DNA of 64,000 bases from Epiperipatus broadwayi (GCA_028023455.1 JAQFVV010000003.1:332001-396000), one strand, 5' to 3'. Positions 1-12,345 are shown, numbered from the stretch's first letter. Numbers and translations: made by a program. The notes: a model not told the origin generated them from the letters alone.

Positions 1-219
1 TTTAAATCTCAATAAATGATTTCTACTTGTATATGCCGCGGGGGTAATTAAAAAAGGGTTTATTTTAAATTATAACTATAGCGAAAGTTAAAAGCTTATA
101 GAGGTGATTTTGAGATTAAATGCTCGACTTTTAAACTAATGTAAGTTAAATTGTTATCTTAAAACACGCACGCATGTATGTATAAAAGGTGAATAAGTAT
201 GAATTTTTTCTAACTGAGA

Positions 220-530
220 TTGCAATGTGAGATTGCATAAACCTAAGATTGCCTCAAGCATATGGATTGAATGAACATTACGTAGGACACGGACCCCAAC
301 GACAACTCAGAGAATATTGAACTCTGGGTGGAGATTGGATCCTCAGATAATAACCAACCCATATAAATATGAGTCTTAGTCTTTGTCTTTACACCTCGGT
401 TACAGTTTTTTACATTCTTTGTTTTGTTTTGCTTATGCTTATAGTTTTTTTTAAATTCCTCCGGAAGCTACAACTAGAACTTTCTTTTTTTTGCTATCCG
501 GTTTATCCAATATGACCACTGTGAAATTAA
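220..530 (+). promoter_or_regulatory. TATA-containing promoter- or LTR-like segment
   Basis: A TATAAATAT box lies at about 363-371, followed by a TTTG/TTTTG-rich leader and then an ORF with an ATG at 619. The stretch holds more G+C and CpG than almost anything else in the window. It could be the promoter of a host gene, or the U3-R part of an LTR element whose gag would start at 619. I found no matching second LTR and no clear primer-binding site, so the choice is open. Confidence 0.35.
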
Positions 531-536
531 CCTTTA

Positions 537-590
537 GAGCGTCGATCGTCATGATGGGCTAAGAAACCCCTCAGTGATTGATCGACGCTC
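537..590. repeat. 11-bp-arm stem-loop in the leader
   Basis: The arms GAGCGTCGATC (537-547) and GATCGACGCTC (580-590) are perfect reverse complements and enclose a 32-nt loop. The stem is GC-rich in an AT-rich genome and lies 29 nt upstream of the ATG at 619. It may be an RNA structure in a 5' leader. The hammerhead core CUGANGA is absent, so I do not call it a ribozyme. Confidence 0.6.
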
Positions 591-618
591 CGCCGCCAGA
601 ACATCTCCACAGCTATGA

Positions 619-885
619 ATGATCAACAACAGTGCCGTCCAAACATCGTACTCCAATCAGTCCAAGGACGTTGTTCCGTTTAACATACAAGAATCGTCCA
701 AACATACTACGCTGAACTTATATAAAATGAATAACCATTTATTATGGAAACAGTATCCAACAGGTTCGAACCCTCACCAAATTAGAAGCAGCAGAAGACT
801 ACGCAAAATCCTAGGTAAACACTTTATTTCTTTTATGCTCCCATTCATTCTTTACGTAGACTTTAAAAGGCAATCTCATAATTAA
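619..885 (+). pseudogene. 88-aa ORF, possible copia-like gag start or first exon
   Basis: The ORF opens with a true ATG. Its middle section, with LNLYKMNNHLLWKQ, resembles the start of copia-type Gag (UBN2-like) domains, where a hydrophobic stretch precedes a Leu/Tyr-Leu-Leu-Trp-Lys motif. Similarity stops after that motif and the ORF ends soon after. An alternative reading is a first coding exon ending at 814, because CTAG|GTAAAC at 811-820 fits a splice donor and a TATA box and leader lie upstream. I cannot decide between a decayed copia fragment and a host exon, and no function is assigned. Confidence 0.3.
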
Positions 886-1600
886 TTAAATTCGCCTTTC
901 GTAAATCAAATATAAAATGATCCGTAATCCCTCATATTTGAATCTTAATATTTTAATCTCAACTTTCGTAAATAAAAAAATATCAGATGCTATATAGTTC
1001 CTCATATTTAAATCTTAGGACTTTTCCTGTTATGAACTTTGATCATAATTATTATTTTCTTTCGCAACTAAATTATAACACACACCTAATTTCAAATGTA
1101 AAAGAAGGAAATATATTATATCATCCATGTTTATTATGCATAATATGTTCTTTTCTGTGCGAGTGCGAGAATGCGTGTATGTGCGTGCAAATAAAGCTAT
1201 TAATTAATGTTTCATTTTTTTATATTCAATAAATTCTTTTTTTATTTAAACAAGTCGAGCATTCCTCAAATCATTCTCTATAATTAAAATATGTTTTTTT
1301 AAGTATTATAATCAGCATTTATTCATGCGATTAATTATTTTACTTTTAAATTTGTCTTTCTTATTTTTTTTTGTTTTGTTTATTTCTTTAAATTTCATCG
1401 TGCCGTAAGTCACGATGTTTATTTACTATGTAGTTAAGATAGGTTTAAGAGTTGGGAGGGCCTATTATTAATAAGTATAAGTAAATGTCAATAAAGCTAG
1501 TATGAATAATTCTATTGGACTGTATGATAACGGGGGGATGATATTATAAGCTTCTAATTTTTTATATAAGGATGCATAAATCAAACATTCGTATTAGTTG
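886..1600. other. Non-coding, with a 7-bp hairpin
   Basis: No gene is recognised. The repeated phrases CTCATATTTGAATCTTA (near 930) and CTCATATTTAAATCTTA (near 1001) suggest a short diverged direct duplication. A hairpin with arms CATCGTG (1396-1402) and CACGATG (1411-1417) lies in a T-rich tract. Confidence 0.4.
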
Positions 1601-1603
1601 CCA

Positions 1604-1885
1604 AATAACCAATGGCCCGGTCCAATATTTGGACCGATCTGTAAATCAACCAAGCTTCTTCTCCATTGGTTATTATTGTGTCTTTTGCCAGAATGATATT
1701 CTTGAAACAATTTCATCGCGACCCTGAGTGACCCTTATTGGTCCATGCTGGGAGTTTGAGCTTATGGGCGGGGATTAGACTTCGAAATCGTTTTGATATG
1801 ACGTAAGGTGATGCGAGAAATTAAATTGTAAATTAAATCATCGTATCTGGCGCCCCCTTGTGTTGATAATGAACAACTATCGATA
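1604..1885. promoter_or_regulatory. Cluster of promoter/insulator-like motifs
   Basis: Within 280 bp there are four CCAAT boxes in both orientations (1609-1613, 1622-1626, and ATTGG at 1665-1669 and 1737-1741). There is also a GC box GGGCGGGG (1766-1773), a CRE/ATF-like TGACGTAA (1799-1806), a CTCF-like CTGGCGCCCCCTTGTG (1847-1862) and a perfect DRE octamer TATCGATA (1878-1885). Two CCAAT boxes sit in a 12-bp inverted repeat (1604-1615 and 1663-1674). CpG is relatively frequent here and rare afterwards. NF-Y, Sp1/KLF, CTCF and DREF/BEAF are the established binders of such motifs. Binding here is inferred, and the direction and gene served are unknown. Confidence 0.5.
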
Positions 1886-1989
1886 TAGGAAAATAAATAA
1901 AGCTTTACGCTATATCATGTTTGTTTCGGAGCTCTCAATCCCTATATGAACGGTTGAATAAGGGACCGGTCACAATATATATATATATA

Positions 1990-3735
1990 TTCAAATTTAT
2001 ATAAATATTTTAGTGTAATGTTAGTGAAATAAGTCATTAATTTGACTGTCTTAGACAAAGTTGTTTAATACTTTATTAATTTGATTACAATGCAATTAAC
2101 AACTTTTCACATTATCAAACTGGAATATATATCCTAATAGCTTAAATATGCAAAGTTTTTTTATGTATATTTATTATTAAAAAAACACATGTTTATAATT
2201 GTTATTACAGAACCAGTAAAAAGAAAAAAAAACTTATTTTATTTTGTACACATATGCCATAATACAAAAATAATTTATTTTACTAATTCTTATAAATATT
2301 GTAATTTAAGATAATAAAAAAAGATTTTATAATAGTATTTCTATTATTTAATATGTTTTTGATTTGTTACTGATTTGATTCACAGTGTGATTTGTAATAT
2401 AACATATACAATTACTGTTCAGATGAAAAATGTATTATGCAGATTTGCTGTTTCTTTTGTAGTGGAATTCCAATAATCAGCTTTGTATTTGCTGTCACAT
2501 GCTGCTTTGAGATTAGCAGTATTGAAAATAGTAAATATTACTTTAACTTGTTTACTATCATTTACAAAACAATAAAACTGTTTTAAAAACAAACTATTCC
2601 AGAAAACTCTCACAGAATTTAAACAATGAATGAAAATATATTTCTCCATAAGATTTTTGATTGCTGGGTTATGACAGTTTACCTAATACTTTAGATTTCA
2701 AAAAATATTCTAAATCTAACTGATAAAATTTTTCAAATTTTATTAAGACTGGATTTAAACTTACAATATAGGCATATTAGATAGATATGTTAATACTTCA
2801 CCGTAATGTCTTAACATCATATATATATATATATCACCTGACTCTGATTTTTCTTAAATAAAATAGAACAAATATCACATTCTTAAAAGTATGTCAATAA
2901 TAACATCTGTTAAAGTCATTTACTCAATAAACTAGCATTAACATGTTATTATAATTATTATATAAAATGATGTTAACTGTTTATACTTCTTCTATATGGA
3001 CTGTAAAGCAGGATGTTATATAGAATGCACATATATAGATATATAGAGTAATTCAGAAACAAAATAATTAATAAACTGGGTGATAATAGAAATAATAAAA
3101 GCTGAGTTATTTTGCCATATCTATCACATATAGCTAAAAAAAAGTACAAATATGCTTGAACAAATTTAAAGTTGGATTCAGAACTCCCATATATTTAAAC
3201 AAGCTCATTCACAATACAAAAGACAAAATTTTAATACTGAATGGGCCCAATGTGATTTATGCTGTAAACTGCAACCAAAAAGACTGCCTTTATGTATATT
3301 ATGGAAAAACTAGGTAAACTTTTAGAACCGTATAAGAAATCTAAACTTAAGTCTGAGGCATCTAATTTATCCATCTTTTTTATTCATGAGAGAGAACATA
3401 GACATAGCTGTGATTTGAGTGCTGTCAGATTGTATGCAAAAAGAGAAATAATCCAAACACAAAACAAAGGAGGCATGGTTAAAAAGTAATAGTATTCAAA
3501 TCAGCAAAAAAATTAATGTTCTCAATGAACTAACCACACATGATAGGGTCCATCAACATAATGTATAAAAAAATAATTAGACAAGCCAAATCCAAGAAGC
3601 TTTTGACACCTTAAAATTAGCAAAATACAACATAAAGAACTCAAGAAAAAGCTTCATTTTCTTCTTCTATATAACTATAAACAATTTTATTGCCCAGCAG
3701 AATTGTATAGACACAGGGACAGACTGATACTTACT
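1990..3735. other. AT-rich non-coding stretch
   Basis: I see no gene. There are short TA runs near 1975-1991 and 2820-2833. The short ORFs here show no family motif and are expected by chance. Confidence 0.6.
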
Positions 3736-3739
3736 GTGT

Positions 3740-4440
3740 AAGCCCAATCTTGTTGATGTAATCATTGTTTTTTGACCAATAAAGTATGCTTTGAAACATA
3801 TAATTTAATCATTGTTATTACAATTTGGTAAATAATCTTCTTCAAAATATGACAATATTCTAGATATATATCTTGATCATCTAATGCTCTAATAACTATA
3901 GAAATGTTTGCAGAATTAAATACTTTTTCATAATCTACAATTTCAAAGCATAATGACAATTCATACTCATTGGTTCTTTCAACAACATTTATTAATACTA
4001 GGATGTGATTCATTGAGAAAAAACAATTTCAAATCCAATTTTTTTTGGTTCGTCCAAATTATAAATGATTTGTAATATTCTTGATAAATATTTTATACAG
4101 AACTGATTAAAGACTGGTAGTTATGTAATTTTAATATTTTCTTTATCATCTTTATTAAATATTATTGTTTCAATCATCTTATATATTTTTATCATTTATA
4201 TATTTGACATATAATTTTGCCAATGATTTTTCCTGTTCTTCATCAGCTTTTGTTAAGTTATTGATAATAATTCCATCATTTCATTCTTCATAGATTTAAT
4301 TGAAACACTACTTCATATAAAATGCTAAGAAATTCAGAAAATGTAATAAATGTAGGGGATTTTACTATATAATTCTTTACATAACTTTTTTTATACATTC
4401 ACAATGACATTTCTCTTTTTAGTAGTAAGTCCATTTTTTT
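3740..4440 (-). pseudogene. RTE-clade LINE fragment (N-terminal and middle RT)
   Basis: Read on the minus strand, the segment at 4013-3762 encodes ERTNEYELSLCFEIVDYEK and then a diverged fingers/palm region. This parallels the reverse transcriptase of the plus-strand RTE copy near 48.7-48.9 kb (ERTNEYELPLCFGFVDYEK). The upstream part (4440-4014) aligns by eye with 44240-44710 of the longer minus-strand copy. Many stops and indels make it non-functional. The 3' part of the element does not follow at lower coordinates, so this is a separate fragment. Confidence 0.75.
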
Positions 4441-4539
4441 TCTAATTATAAAAATAACTGCCTGGGGGGCACAGTTTTGACAGTCCTGGCCTAACTATTT
4501 TTCCTCAATTATTTAAAGTCAGATCAATATTAATTTCTA

Positions 4540-5000
4540 GAAATAACTTTCTTGGAAATAGATCTATCCATTTTACATGTTTTTTTTTTTTTAGAAATTC
4601 TATAATCTCTTGGGATCCTGTTTAAGATTTCAATCAGCCATCACTTATCACTTTTAGTATTATGTCTAGTCCAGGTCTATTTTACTTCAGTTTCTTAATT
4701 CTTTCAATGATGTCATTGTTACCAATTTTGTTTTTTCACCCAGGTTTTTCAACTCTTCTTGTTTTTTCTAACATAAATCTCACCATATTTTATTGAGTGG
4801 TTTGAAATCTCTTCGTTGCTCATCTGTTAAATGGTCACAAAATAAAAGACATCCATTTCAAACATATAGGCATATTTTCTTTTAATATTAAATTATTTCA
4901 AGAAAAAGTGCTCTAAGTTTTATTCTAAAATTAATTTCAATGTACATTTTCTTCTGAAAACAATTCATTGAACATTACATAGTTTTTTTTATTTAAAAGC
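4540..5000 (-). pseudogene. RTE-clade LINE fragment (C-terminal region)
   Basis: This segment aligns by eye with about 43200-43600, the C-terminal coding part of the longer minus-strand RTE copy. Shared stretches include the region around TCTAACATAAATCTCACC. In a minus-strand element the C-terminal part should lie at lower coordinates than the RT, yet here it lies at higher ones than the RT fragment at 3740-4440. The two are therefore either different insertions or a rearranged copy. Its end near 5000 is approximate. Confidence 0.6.
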
Positions 5001-5293
5001 ACTGTCTAGGTGTGTATCCCATTCATCAATTTATAGATGGTTTTCATGCATTTTTGAGGTGCATAGATTGACTGCAAGTTTCTCAGAACTCTACTTATGG
5101 ATATGTTTAGCCATGAATCTTTCTGATACTTGTTACTTTTTTTAAGTTATTATAAGTCTCTTTTTTATATATAACAGTAACTAAGCCTCTTCCATTCTTA
5201 AATTTATAAGACATTTATCTAAATATAAGTTGAACAGTTAGTGAAGCTACACATATATACATATTAAATATATATATATATGCTTGCTTCACT

Positions 5294-5339
5294 ATTCACT
5301 GTGGTTTAACTAAAGATCCTGAGTCCAACCACAGTGAAT
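5294..5339. repeat. 13-bp-arm hairpin
   Basis: ATTCACTGTGGTT (5294-5306) and AACCACAGTGAAT (5327-5339) are perfect inverted repeats with a 20-nt loop. This could be a miniature fold-back remnant or a structured RNA. No further evidence is available. Confidence 0.55.
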
Positions 5340-5529
5340 GTAGGCTAAATTTAAATTAAATAAAAACTTTAAAACATTCCATAAATTTTATGAAATAAAA
5401 TGAAAAGATTTTATTTTAGATAACAAAATAAAATTTCTAGAATCACAGAACTCATTAGAGAAAAAGATTAGTTAGATAGGAATAATTAATTAAAAACACT
5501 GTAATTAAAAATAAGATAGCATAACAATG

Positions 5530-6010
5530 GCATTGGATTGTAAGATGGCCAAGGTATAAATTGAGAACTTGTCTATTGTTCTCTCTCTCTCTCTCTCTCT
5601 TTTATCTGGCTCAGCTCTACCGCTTGGACCAAAAACAGCCACAAAGATATTTTTATTGGAGAAGAAATACAGTTAACTTTTTGGAAAGAGCTCTCTGCAA
5701 CCAAGAAAATATCTTAGCCCCCTGCTGAATAAATTCTTAAGCCACCAGCCTTCTATAGACAAAAAGAAAAAGAATTTAAAATGGGTGCTGTAGGAAAAAT
5801 GTCTGAGTAGATTTTTCTCTTTATCTTTCAATCGTTTTTCTGTCTGCTGGAGCTTGAAAGATGTAACCCAAGAAATGTAGAGTGTTAGAACAATTTTGCC
5901 TGACCATTTCCTGCTGCTATAAATGGATAACCAACAAGAGATATCACCCTAAGTCATCAGTACAGACTGCTGACCCGAATGTCTTCATAGTTATCTAATA
6001 AAGACGTACA
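5530..6010 (+). other. Possible solo LTR or short Pol II unit
   Basis: This patch is less AT-rich than its flanks. It carries TATAAA at 5555-5560, a (CT)10 tract at 5581-5600, a second TATAAA at 5919-5924 and AATAAA at 5998-6003. The spacing of the second TATA box and the polyadenylation signal (about 75 nt) suits the U3-R border of a retroviral-type LTR. No coding ORF, TG...CA termini or target duplication could be established, so the assignment is weak. Confidence 0.27.
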
Positions 6011-6029
6011 CAATTTTAAATGGTTACCG

Positions 6030-9000
6030 TAACTTTAATTTTCACTTATATTTTATTTTGGTTTAAATCAGAAACTTAAGTCATTTATGTATTCTAATTA
6101 TAATGTGTTAATATATATATAGCCTGATAATTTTTAACATTTTCATTGTTATTTTTTTTTTGTTTGACCAATATAATGGCGATTCTTAATTCTATTAATA
6201 TATACATAAATCTTTTGATACTTCAGTATTACTTAAGCTATGATGTAATACCCCATAGACATACTTCTCTAATCTTCTGATTTAATTTGAAGACAAAATT
6301 AATCACTAAAATATGTCCGCAGATCATGTGTAGGTATTACGTTAAGGATTGAAAGATTAGGGTAGTACATCTTCGGGATAAGTCATAGCAAGAAAAATGT
6401 TAGTTTGCTCAGACTAGCACATGTATTCTGATCCTTCTGATCTGCAAACCATCAGACCCCCCTCCCACAATTGCCACACTCCATGCTGAAATGTCTAATA
6501 TAATTATAAATTAATAGTAATTTAGTAAAATTATTGTAAATTGAAATTGACTACAAAATAATTGCAGAAAAATGTATAAAAAATATTTGTAATTTTAAAA
6601 TTAGATAGACAATAAAGAACACTCTTCTTGATATAGTGTGAATCTGTCATAAATGGCACCATAAAAATGTCTTAATTAAAAGGTATTATACAAAATGAGG
6701 AAATTAAAAGTGTACTCTTTTTTTACTGAAAATAAGGATAATTTATAAAGAAAACAGAAAGGAAGACAATCCAAAAAAAGCAAAGAACAATTTTTTTAAA
6801 AATAATACCATAAAAAATAACCTGTAATGGCAATGTGCTCACACTGGTAGCAAAACCACAAAAGACATAGAAAGGACAAAATTTCACATAGCTCTCTTGA
6901 CTTTTTAAATCTTGCAGGTCATCATGATCAAAAAATCACCATTCCCATGGATTAGTCATGTCAGTGTCTTTGTTGCCACGACATCATTTATCTAATCTTC
7001 GATGAACTCTTACTACCGCAAAACATGTTAAGCATATCATGTCATAGCCTAACTAATACCCAAGAACCAATCTTTTTTTGTTGTTAATGGACTCCCATTA
7101 TACACTACTTGAATTGTATACTACTTTTTAAAAAAAAAAAACACGATTTCTTTCTTATGCCTTGGAATAAATATATGTATATAGGAAAAACTGAAAGGGA
7201 AAAATAATCTAATTCATTTATTTCTACTTGTTTCACCCACTACTAAATATGGATATATTTCAGATTTAGTAGAAAATTCTTTGAGTAAAACTTCTCTTTT
7301 CAATTCCCTTCTGTTGCGATGGTTTCACTGATTTTTTAAAAATATATATTAGAAAAAAACAGAACATGCAATTGTTTTTTTTTTTTTTTAAAATTATTTA
7401 ATGTTTCTTTTAATTTATACATTAGAAATATAAAAGAAAATGACATTCAAGTATATATATCAAAGTGTTCAATTTTATGAGAAAGATCCAATCCAGCCGT
7501 ATATTTTTTTATACTTTGTTAAAGTCAACTTGGGTTTTTACTAATATATATATATATAAAATTAAGAGCGTGCTAATATATATATATATAACAGATATAG
7601 CTTAAGCATTTTATAAATTTATTAAATGTAAGAGAGGGTACAGTACAGTTATATATAAGTAAATTAAAATCTTAAATCTTCATTAACTCTAAGAGTGAAC
7701 TAATTAAATAGTGATTAATTCATATACTATCTTTTTTTATATTTTGATGTTAGTTAAAAGATGTAAAATAATTATTTTTAATAGTGGATATTCTCTCAGT
7801 CTCAGAAAATTTTGGAGTCATATTATTTCATATAAATATATTTTACCTAAGGTTTTTAAAATTTAACAATTGATTGACAGCATTTTCTCTTATATTGTAC
7901 TACTCGGTGATTCATGAGAATGTCTTGGCACATCTCCATAACTTCCATCATCATTGATTATGGCCATTGATGATAAAATGGATCTTGACCTTTTTTTCAA
8001 TATTACTACTGGACATAAGCACTTATACTCTGGCCCTGAGCTTGAATCACGCTGAAGCGAATGAGCTCCATTTCTTTAACTCTTGTGTTAGATCTGGAAT
8101 GCTATCCAGATATCAAGTTATCCATATATAAAACCTTTGTGCTTCTAAACTCACACAATTAAATCACCAAGGATCACAGTAATGTTTAATTTCATTATAG
8201 ATAAAACCTTAACTTTGTAATATGCTCAAAATATTGCTGAGTAAGTCTGAAAAATGTCCACTGGGGGGGATTATTCTTTATTTTGTTGTTTAAATGCAGG
8301 CTATATTTGAACATGGCCTTAATCTATTTAACTAGTTTTAACCAATTATTCCATTTTTGTAATTTTACCCTAGAGTTATGTTTTTTTGTCTCTCTCCTTT
8401 AAAGTAAAACACCCAGTTGTTGGCTATTACCATACTATTGTTTAATTATATTAATTGGATCTTACTAATGCATATAAATACATATCCATGTTTGTAGATG
8501 CAAGAAAATAACTTGCAACATTTTTTTGTGTTAATTATTTCTTCAAATTGTCATTTCTTTTGATTAAACAATAAACTTTCATTCACTAATCTCATCAATA
8601 TCTTGCCTGTGTCATTATATAGTCCAAACCTTATTTTTCTTTGTTAAAATTCCCCTTTGGGATCTCACCTCTCCCTGACCACCAGGCATACATAAAGAAT
8701 AAATTCTAGTAAGGATTGGGGTGTAAGTCACTTAGTAGCAATCTGGAGGGGTAGGTGAGGTTCGAATCCCCTCTACCTGCATCTCTTGGTTAGGTTGAAG
8801 CAGCTCTAGTTTTCATACCATTACAATAACAAAACTAATATAACTTCAGAATTATTTCTGGCTATTATAAATAGAATTTTTTTCCCCCAATATAGCTATA
8901 GAACAATCTTTTTTTTAAAGTTCAATTATGCTTTTCAAATCAATTATTTATAATTTTGAAGTTAAGAGTTTCAAATTAAGCATCCTTTCTTATTTAGATA

Positions 9001-10315
9001 CACAATCCTAGTGTCAAATTAATAACTATATATTTTAGTAATCTCAGTTACAAGCTAATTGCAAAAGGCTTGTAACCAATATATTATTATTATTATCATA
9101 TATCATACCAAAGTGTCTATGTTCACTATACTTTGCATGCAATTTGGACGAGATAGCTAGAAAATGCACAGTATTAAAGTGAGGGATCAAAAGTCAGTTT
9201 TTCATTTATGGTGCCTAAACAGTACATGATCTCTAATTATTAATTTAATGTAAAATAAATGTAAAGTTTATATTACAACAATATGTATAGATTCACACAT
9301 ATCTTTTAAAATTTATTATGAATAAATTTAATTACAAGAGTAGAAATAGACTTTATTTATATATGTGATTTTAAAATTTTTACTGAAGTTACAAAATAAA
9401 ATTATATGTGTAATATAATTTATTTCAATTTCTCACTTTTAGTTTATTTGTTTTTATCATATTTCTTTGTTAATCCCCAGATGACACTTGACATTAAGCT
9501 TTATTAAAAATACTGAAAATACTAATTAATTCTTAGATTTCTTAAAATTTTTCTTGTGAATTTAATAAATTTAATAGCACGTGACTATGGAAAGCTGTGT
9601 CTTTATCGAATGACGTGTAGTAAGCTGTTAAGTATCTCAACAACAATCAATAGAGTTGGTGCATTATCTCCGCGTTAGAGAAGATAATATTACTTAAAAC
9701 ATTAAATCCTGTAGAAATCATGATAACATGGATAACTGTCTTTATAACTAATCAGTTTTGTTAAAAAAAAACTAATAAAAGTATCAAATCAGAGCCTTGA
9801 CATATAAAATATAATTCAGACCCTATTCGCTTCTAAAAAGTTTAAATTAATTTTTTTTATCTACTAGCCTTTAAATAGTTCAGTACAAAAGAAAATAATA
9901 ATTTATTCAATATCTGACCACAGAGAAACAATGAAGAAAATACAATATGTGTAAATGTCAAAAAAAAAAAAAAGGTAGCGTCCACACAAACATTAGATTC
10001 TTAATTATTATATTGTGATTTAAAAATGTCAAATTTTCTGCACTTGCAACTTTGACAATCACCTAATTCAAATAAATATAATAACAGTTATTACTAATTT
10101 TTTACTAAAAGAGAACTTATCTCTATTTATCACTTTTTTAATTACACATAAACACATCCAATAACTCAATTTCATTTCTTTTTCCCCCATATAAAATATC
10201 TTTTATAGACATAATTAAACTCTCCATTCTATCGCACACTCTAAAAATACATGAAAAAGACGTTTAAAAAAACAAATTTATTTTAAATGGTAGGTTTTCA
10301 TTTTAAACGGAGCCT
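6030..10315. other. AT-rich non-coding region
   Basis: I see no gene. The region holds poly-A and poly-T tracts, short (TA)n runs (about 7542-7557 and 7576-7591) and one tRNA-like box B near 8760. No TE protein motif was recognised in any frame. Confidence 0.55.
8718..8790 (+). repeat. tRNA-derived (SINE-like) relic with box B
   Basis: GGTTCGAATCC at 8759-8769 is a perfect match to the Pol III box B / T-loop consensus. Flanking GAGGGG and CCCCTC could form the T stem. The upstream part does not fold into a convincing D or anticodon arm, so this looks like an old tRNA-derived SINE head rather than a working tRNA. Confidence 0.35.
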
Positions 10316-10317
10316 AA

Positions 10318-10705
10318 GCTCTATATACAGTACCACCACTTATTGCAAACCAGAGTAATCAATGGATGCAAGAAGGTTTGTGCATAAAATCCCTATCTAG
10401 TACATAAAATCCCTATCTAGTTCTTACTCATCCAACATCTCCAGACTAGTTTCTAGTTTGTGGTCTTCATCAGTGAGGAGCTTTGGATCTGAGAGCACTG
10501 CACTAAGATCTATGTGCAGTTTTCTCAGATCCAAGCTAGAAACTAATCTGTGGGTATTAGATGAGTAATCACTAGATAGGGATTTTATGCACAAATCTTT
10601 CTCGCATCCATTGATAACTCTGGCTTGCACTGAGTTGTGCTACTGCATATTGAGTTTAGTCTCTGTATAACAGCTTGTATAAACATAAATAATCATGATC
10701 ATGTG
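10318..10705. mobile_element. Fold-back repeat family B, full copy
   Basis: The sequence folds back on itself around position ~10508. GGATCTGAGAGCACTGCAC on the left mirrors GTGCAGTTTTCTCAGATCC on the right, and the two flanks continue to match outwards for about 150 bp. They share CCTATCTAG / CTAGATAGGGATTTTATGC and the ends near CTTGCACTGAGT. The left arm has an extra ~25-bp segment and a duplicated ACATAAAATCCCTATCTAGT unit. No transposase is present. It is best described as a non-autonomous palindromic (fold-back/MITE-like) element. Its 68-aa minus-strand ORF is accidental. Confidence 0.7.
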
Positions 10706-10709
10706 ATAT

Positions 10710-12340
10710 TTTTATTTCAATCTTGACAAAGAAAATGATAAATAAAGAGATGAGGATGGTTATAAAAAGATGGAAAGAGAGTGGAAGATAAAAAGAAAAG
10801 TATAATAGAATAATGAAAAAATAAATTTTTAAAAAATATTATTTATACATTTACCATCAGCAGTTGCTATCACTTACACACAAGTATGGTCATTTAAATT
10901 TGTAAAAAAAAAAAAATTATAATAATATGCTAAAGATGAGTTTTCATATATTCTATTCTGTGAACCACAAATAAATCCACATATAGATCATACTAGTCTA
11001 TTAAGCTGCTTGTTTAATAATTTGAAATGTTTTTTGATTTCCTCTACAAGTCTTTCTTTCTATTCATGGTATTCCATCATCATCTATAGCTTCTCAATGA
11101 AAGTAGTCAAAACTAATATTTTCTAGAATGCCATTGATATAATCTTTATAATATAAATGAGGTATTTCTTCTCATAAAACAAAAGAAAGAAAGCTTATGT
11201 TCAGTGTATTATGTATTTTTTTAAAAGTACATATCAAATATGATAAAAATGAAATTTTATTATAATAGTAGATTGCATGGTACAATACCTATCAAACTTA
11301 AGAAGAAATAATTTTTTATTATCTCTGAAATTATTAAAATATCAGATAACATAATGCTTGTTAAAATAAACTAGATTGGAAAATGAATTGCATCAAAGTT
11401 GGGACTGCATGTAGAAAAAATCAAATATTTTATTAATTTCTACTGCCACATCTTCTATAGGAGAATAAGAATTATAATAATAAAAAAATATTTCATGATT
11501 TAGTATTAACATATATGGTTGCTATAGACCTAAGTTTTATATTGATGTATATATTTTTAAGCTTTAAATAGATTAGGATTTTATTTTTTAATAGTCATCC
11601 CACAAACAGCCTAGATAAAGGCTAACAATTTTAATTTAATGTGGATTAGCCAGATGGGTGTAAATGCATTAATTGTAAAACAGAAAATATGGCTCATATA
11701 ATACAGTCTTCATGACTAGTTGGAAGATGGCATATGTTTACATCTGTTGAGATTATGGTTTATCTTTATAGCCACAAACAATGAGGCAATTTTGAGAACT
11801 TTTTTGTTTTATAATATATTTAATGATTTTGATATCTGTAAATCTAGTTGAGATATAATCCTAAAAAAAAAAGAGATAAGAAGATAAATAATAAAAAAAA
11901 TAAGGCAATGAAAGGATACAAGTTAAGAATCAAAATTGCTGTAATAAAAAGATAAATATGTGGTCACACAATGCCACTGTTACAGTTAATATAGAAGAAC
12001 AACTGATAGCATGAGAGGCATTAGCAATTGAAGGAGTAAAATGAAAAAAAAAGAGAGATAATGATAGAAAAAATAAAGATTATTAATTTAATTATCATTT
12101 AAAATAATTACTACTGAAGTAAAAAATATAACTTTTATTCAACTTTAATAATAAAAAATGGTAAATAACTCTTTATTTATTGGAAAATAGTAGTAGTAAA
12201 TTATTATGTACAACATTCCTTTTTTTAATTAGATAGTTTAACTATTAAAAAAATATCATTAAATATTTTCAACTAGGTATTAGAATCATGAATGATATCA
12301 TTAAGTCCTTCAATTCTACTATTATAGCTATAAATTTGAT
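10710..12340. other. AT-rich non-coding stretch
   Basis: No gene or recognisable mobile element was found. Poly-A tracts are frequent. A short ORF-free interval lies around 11600-11760. Confidence 0.55.
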
Positions 12341-12345
12341 AATTA

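Noticed and set aside
537-590. Hammerhead or HDV-like ribozyme
   Set aside because: The hairpin lacks the CUGANGA and GAAA core at the right positions, and no HDV double-pseudoknot could be drawn.
10424-10630. 68-aa minus-strand ORF
   Set aside because: It lies entirely inside the fold-back element; the other copies do not keep it open.
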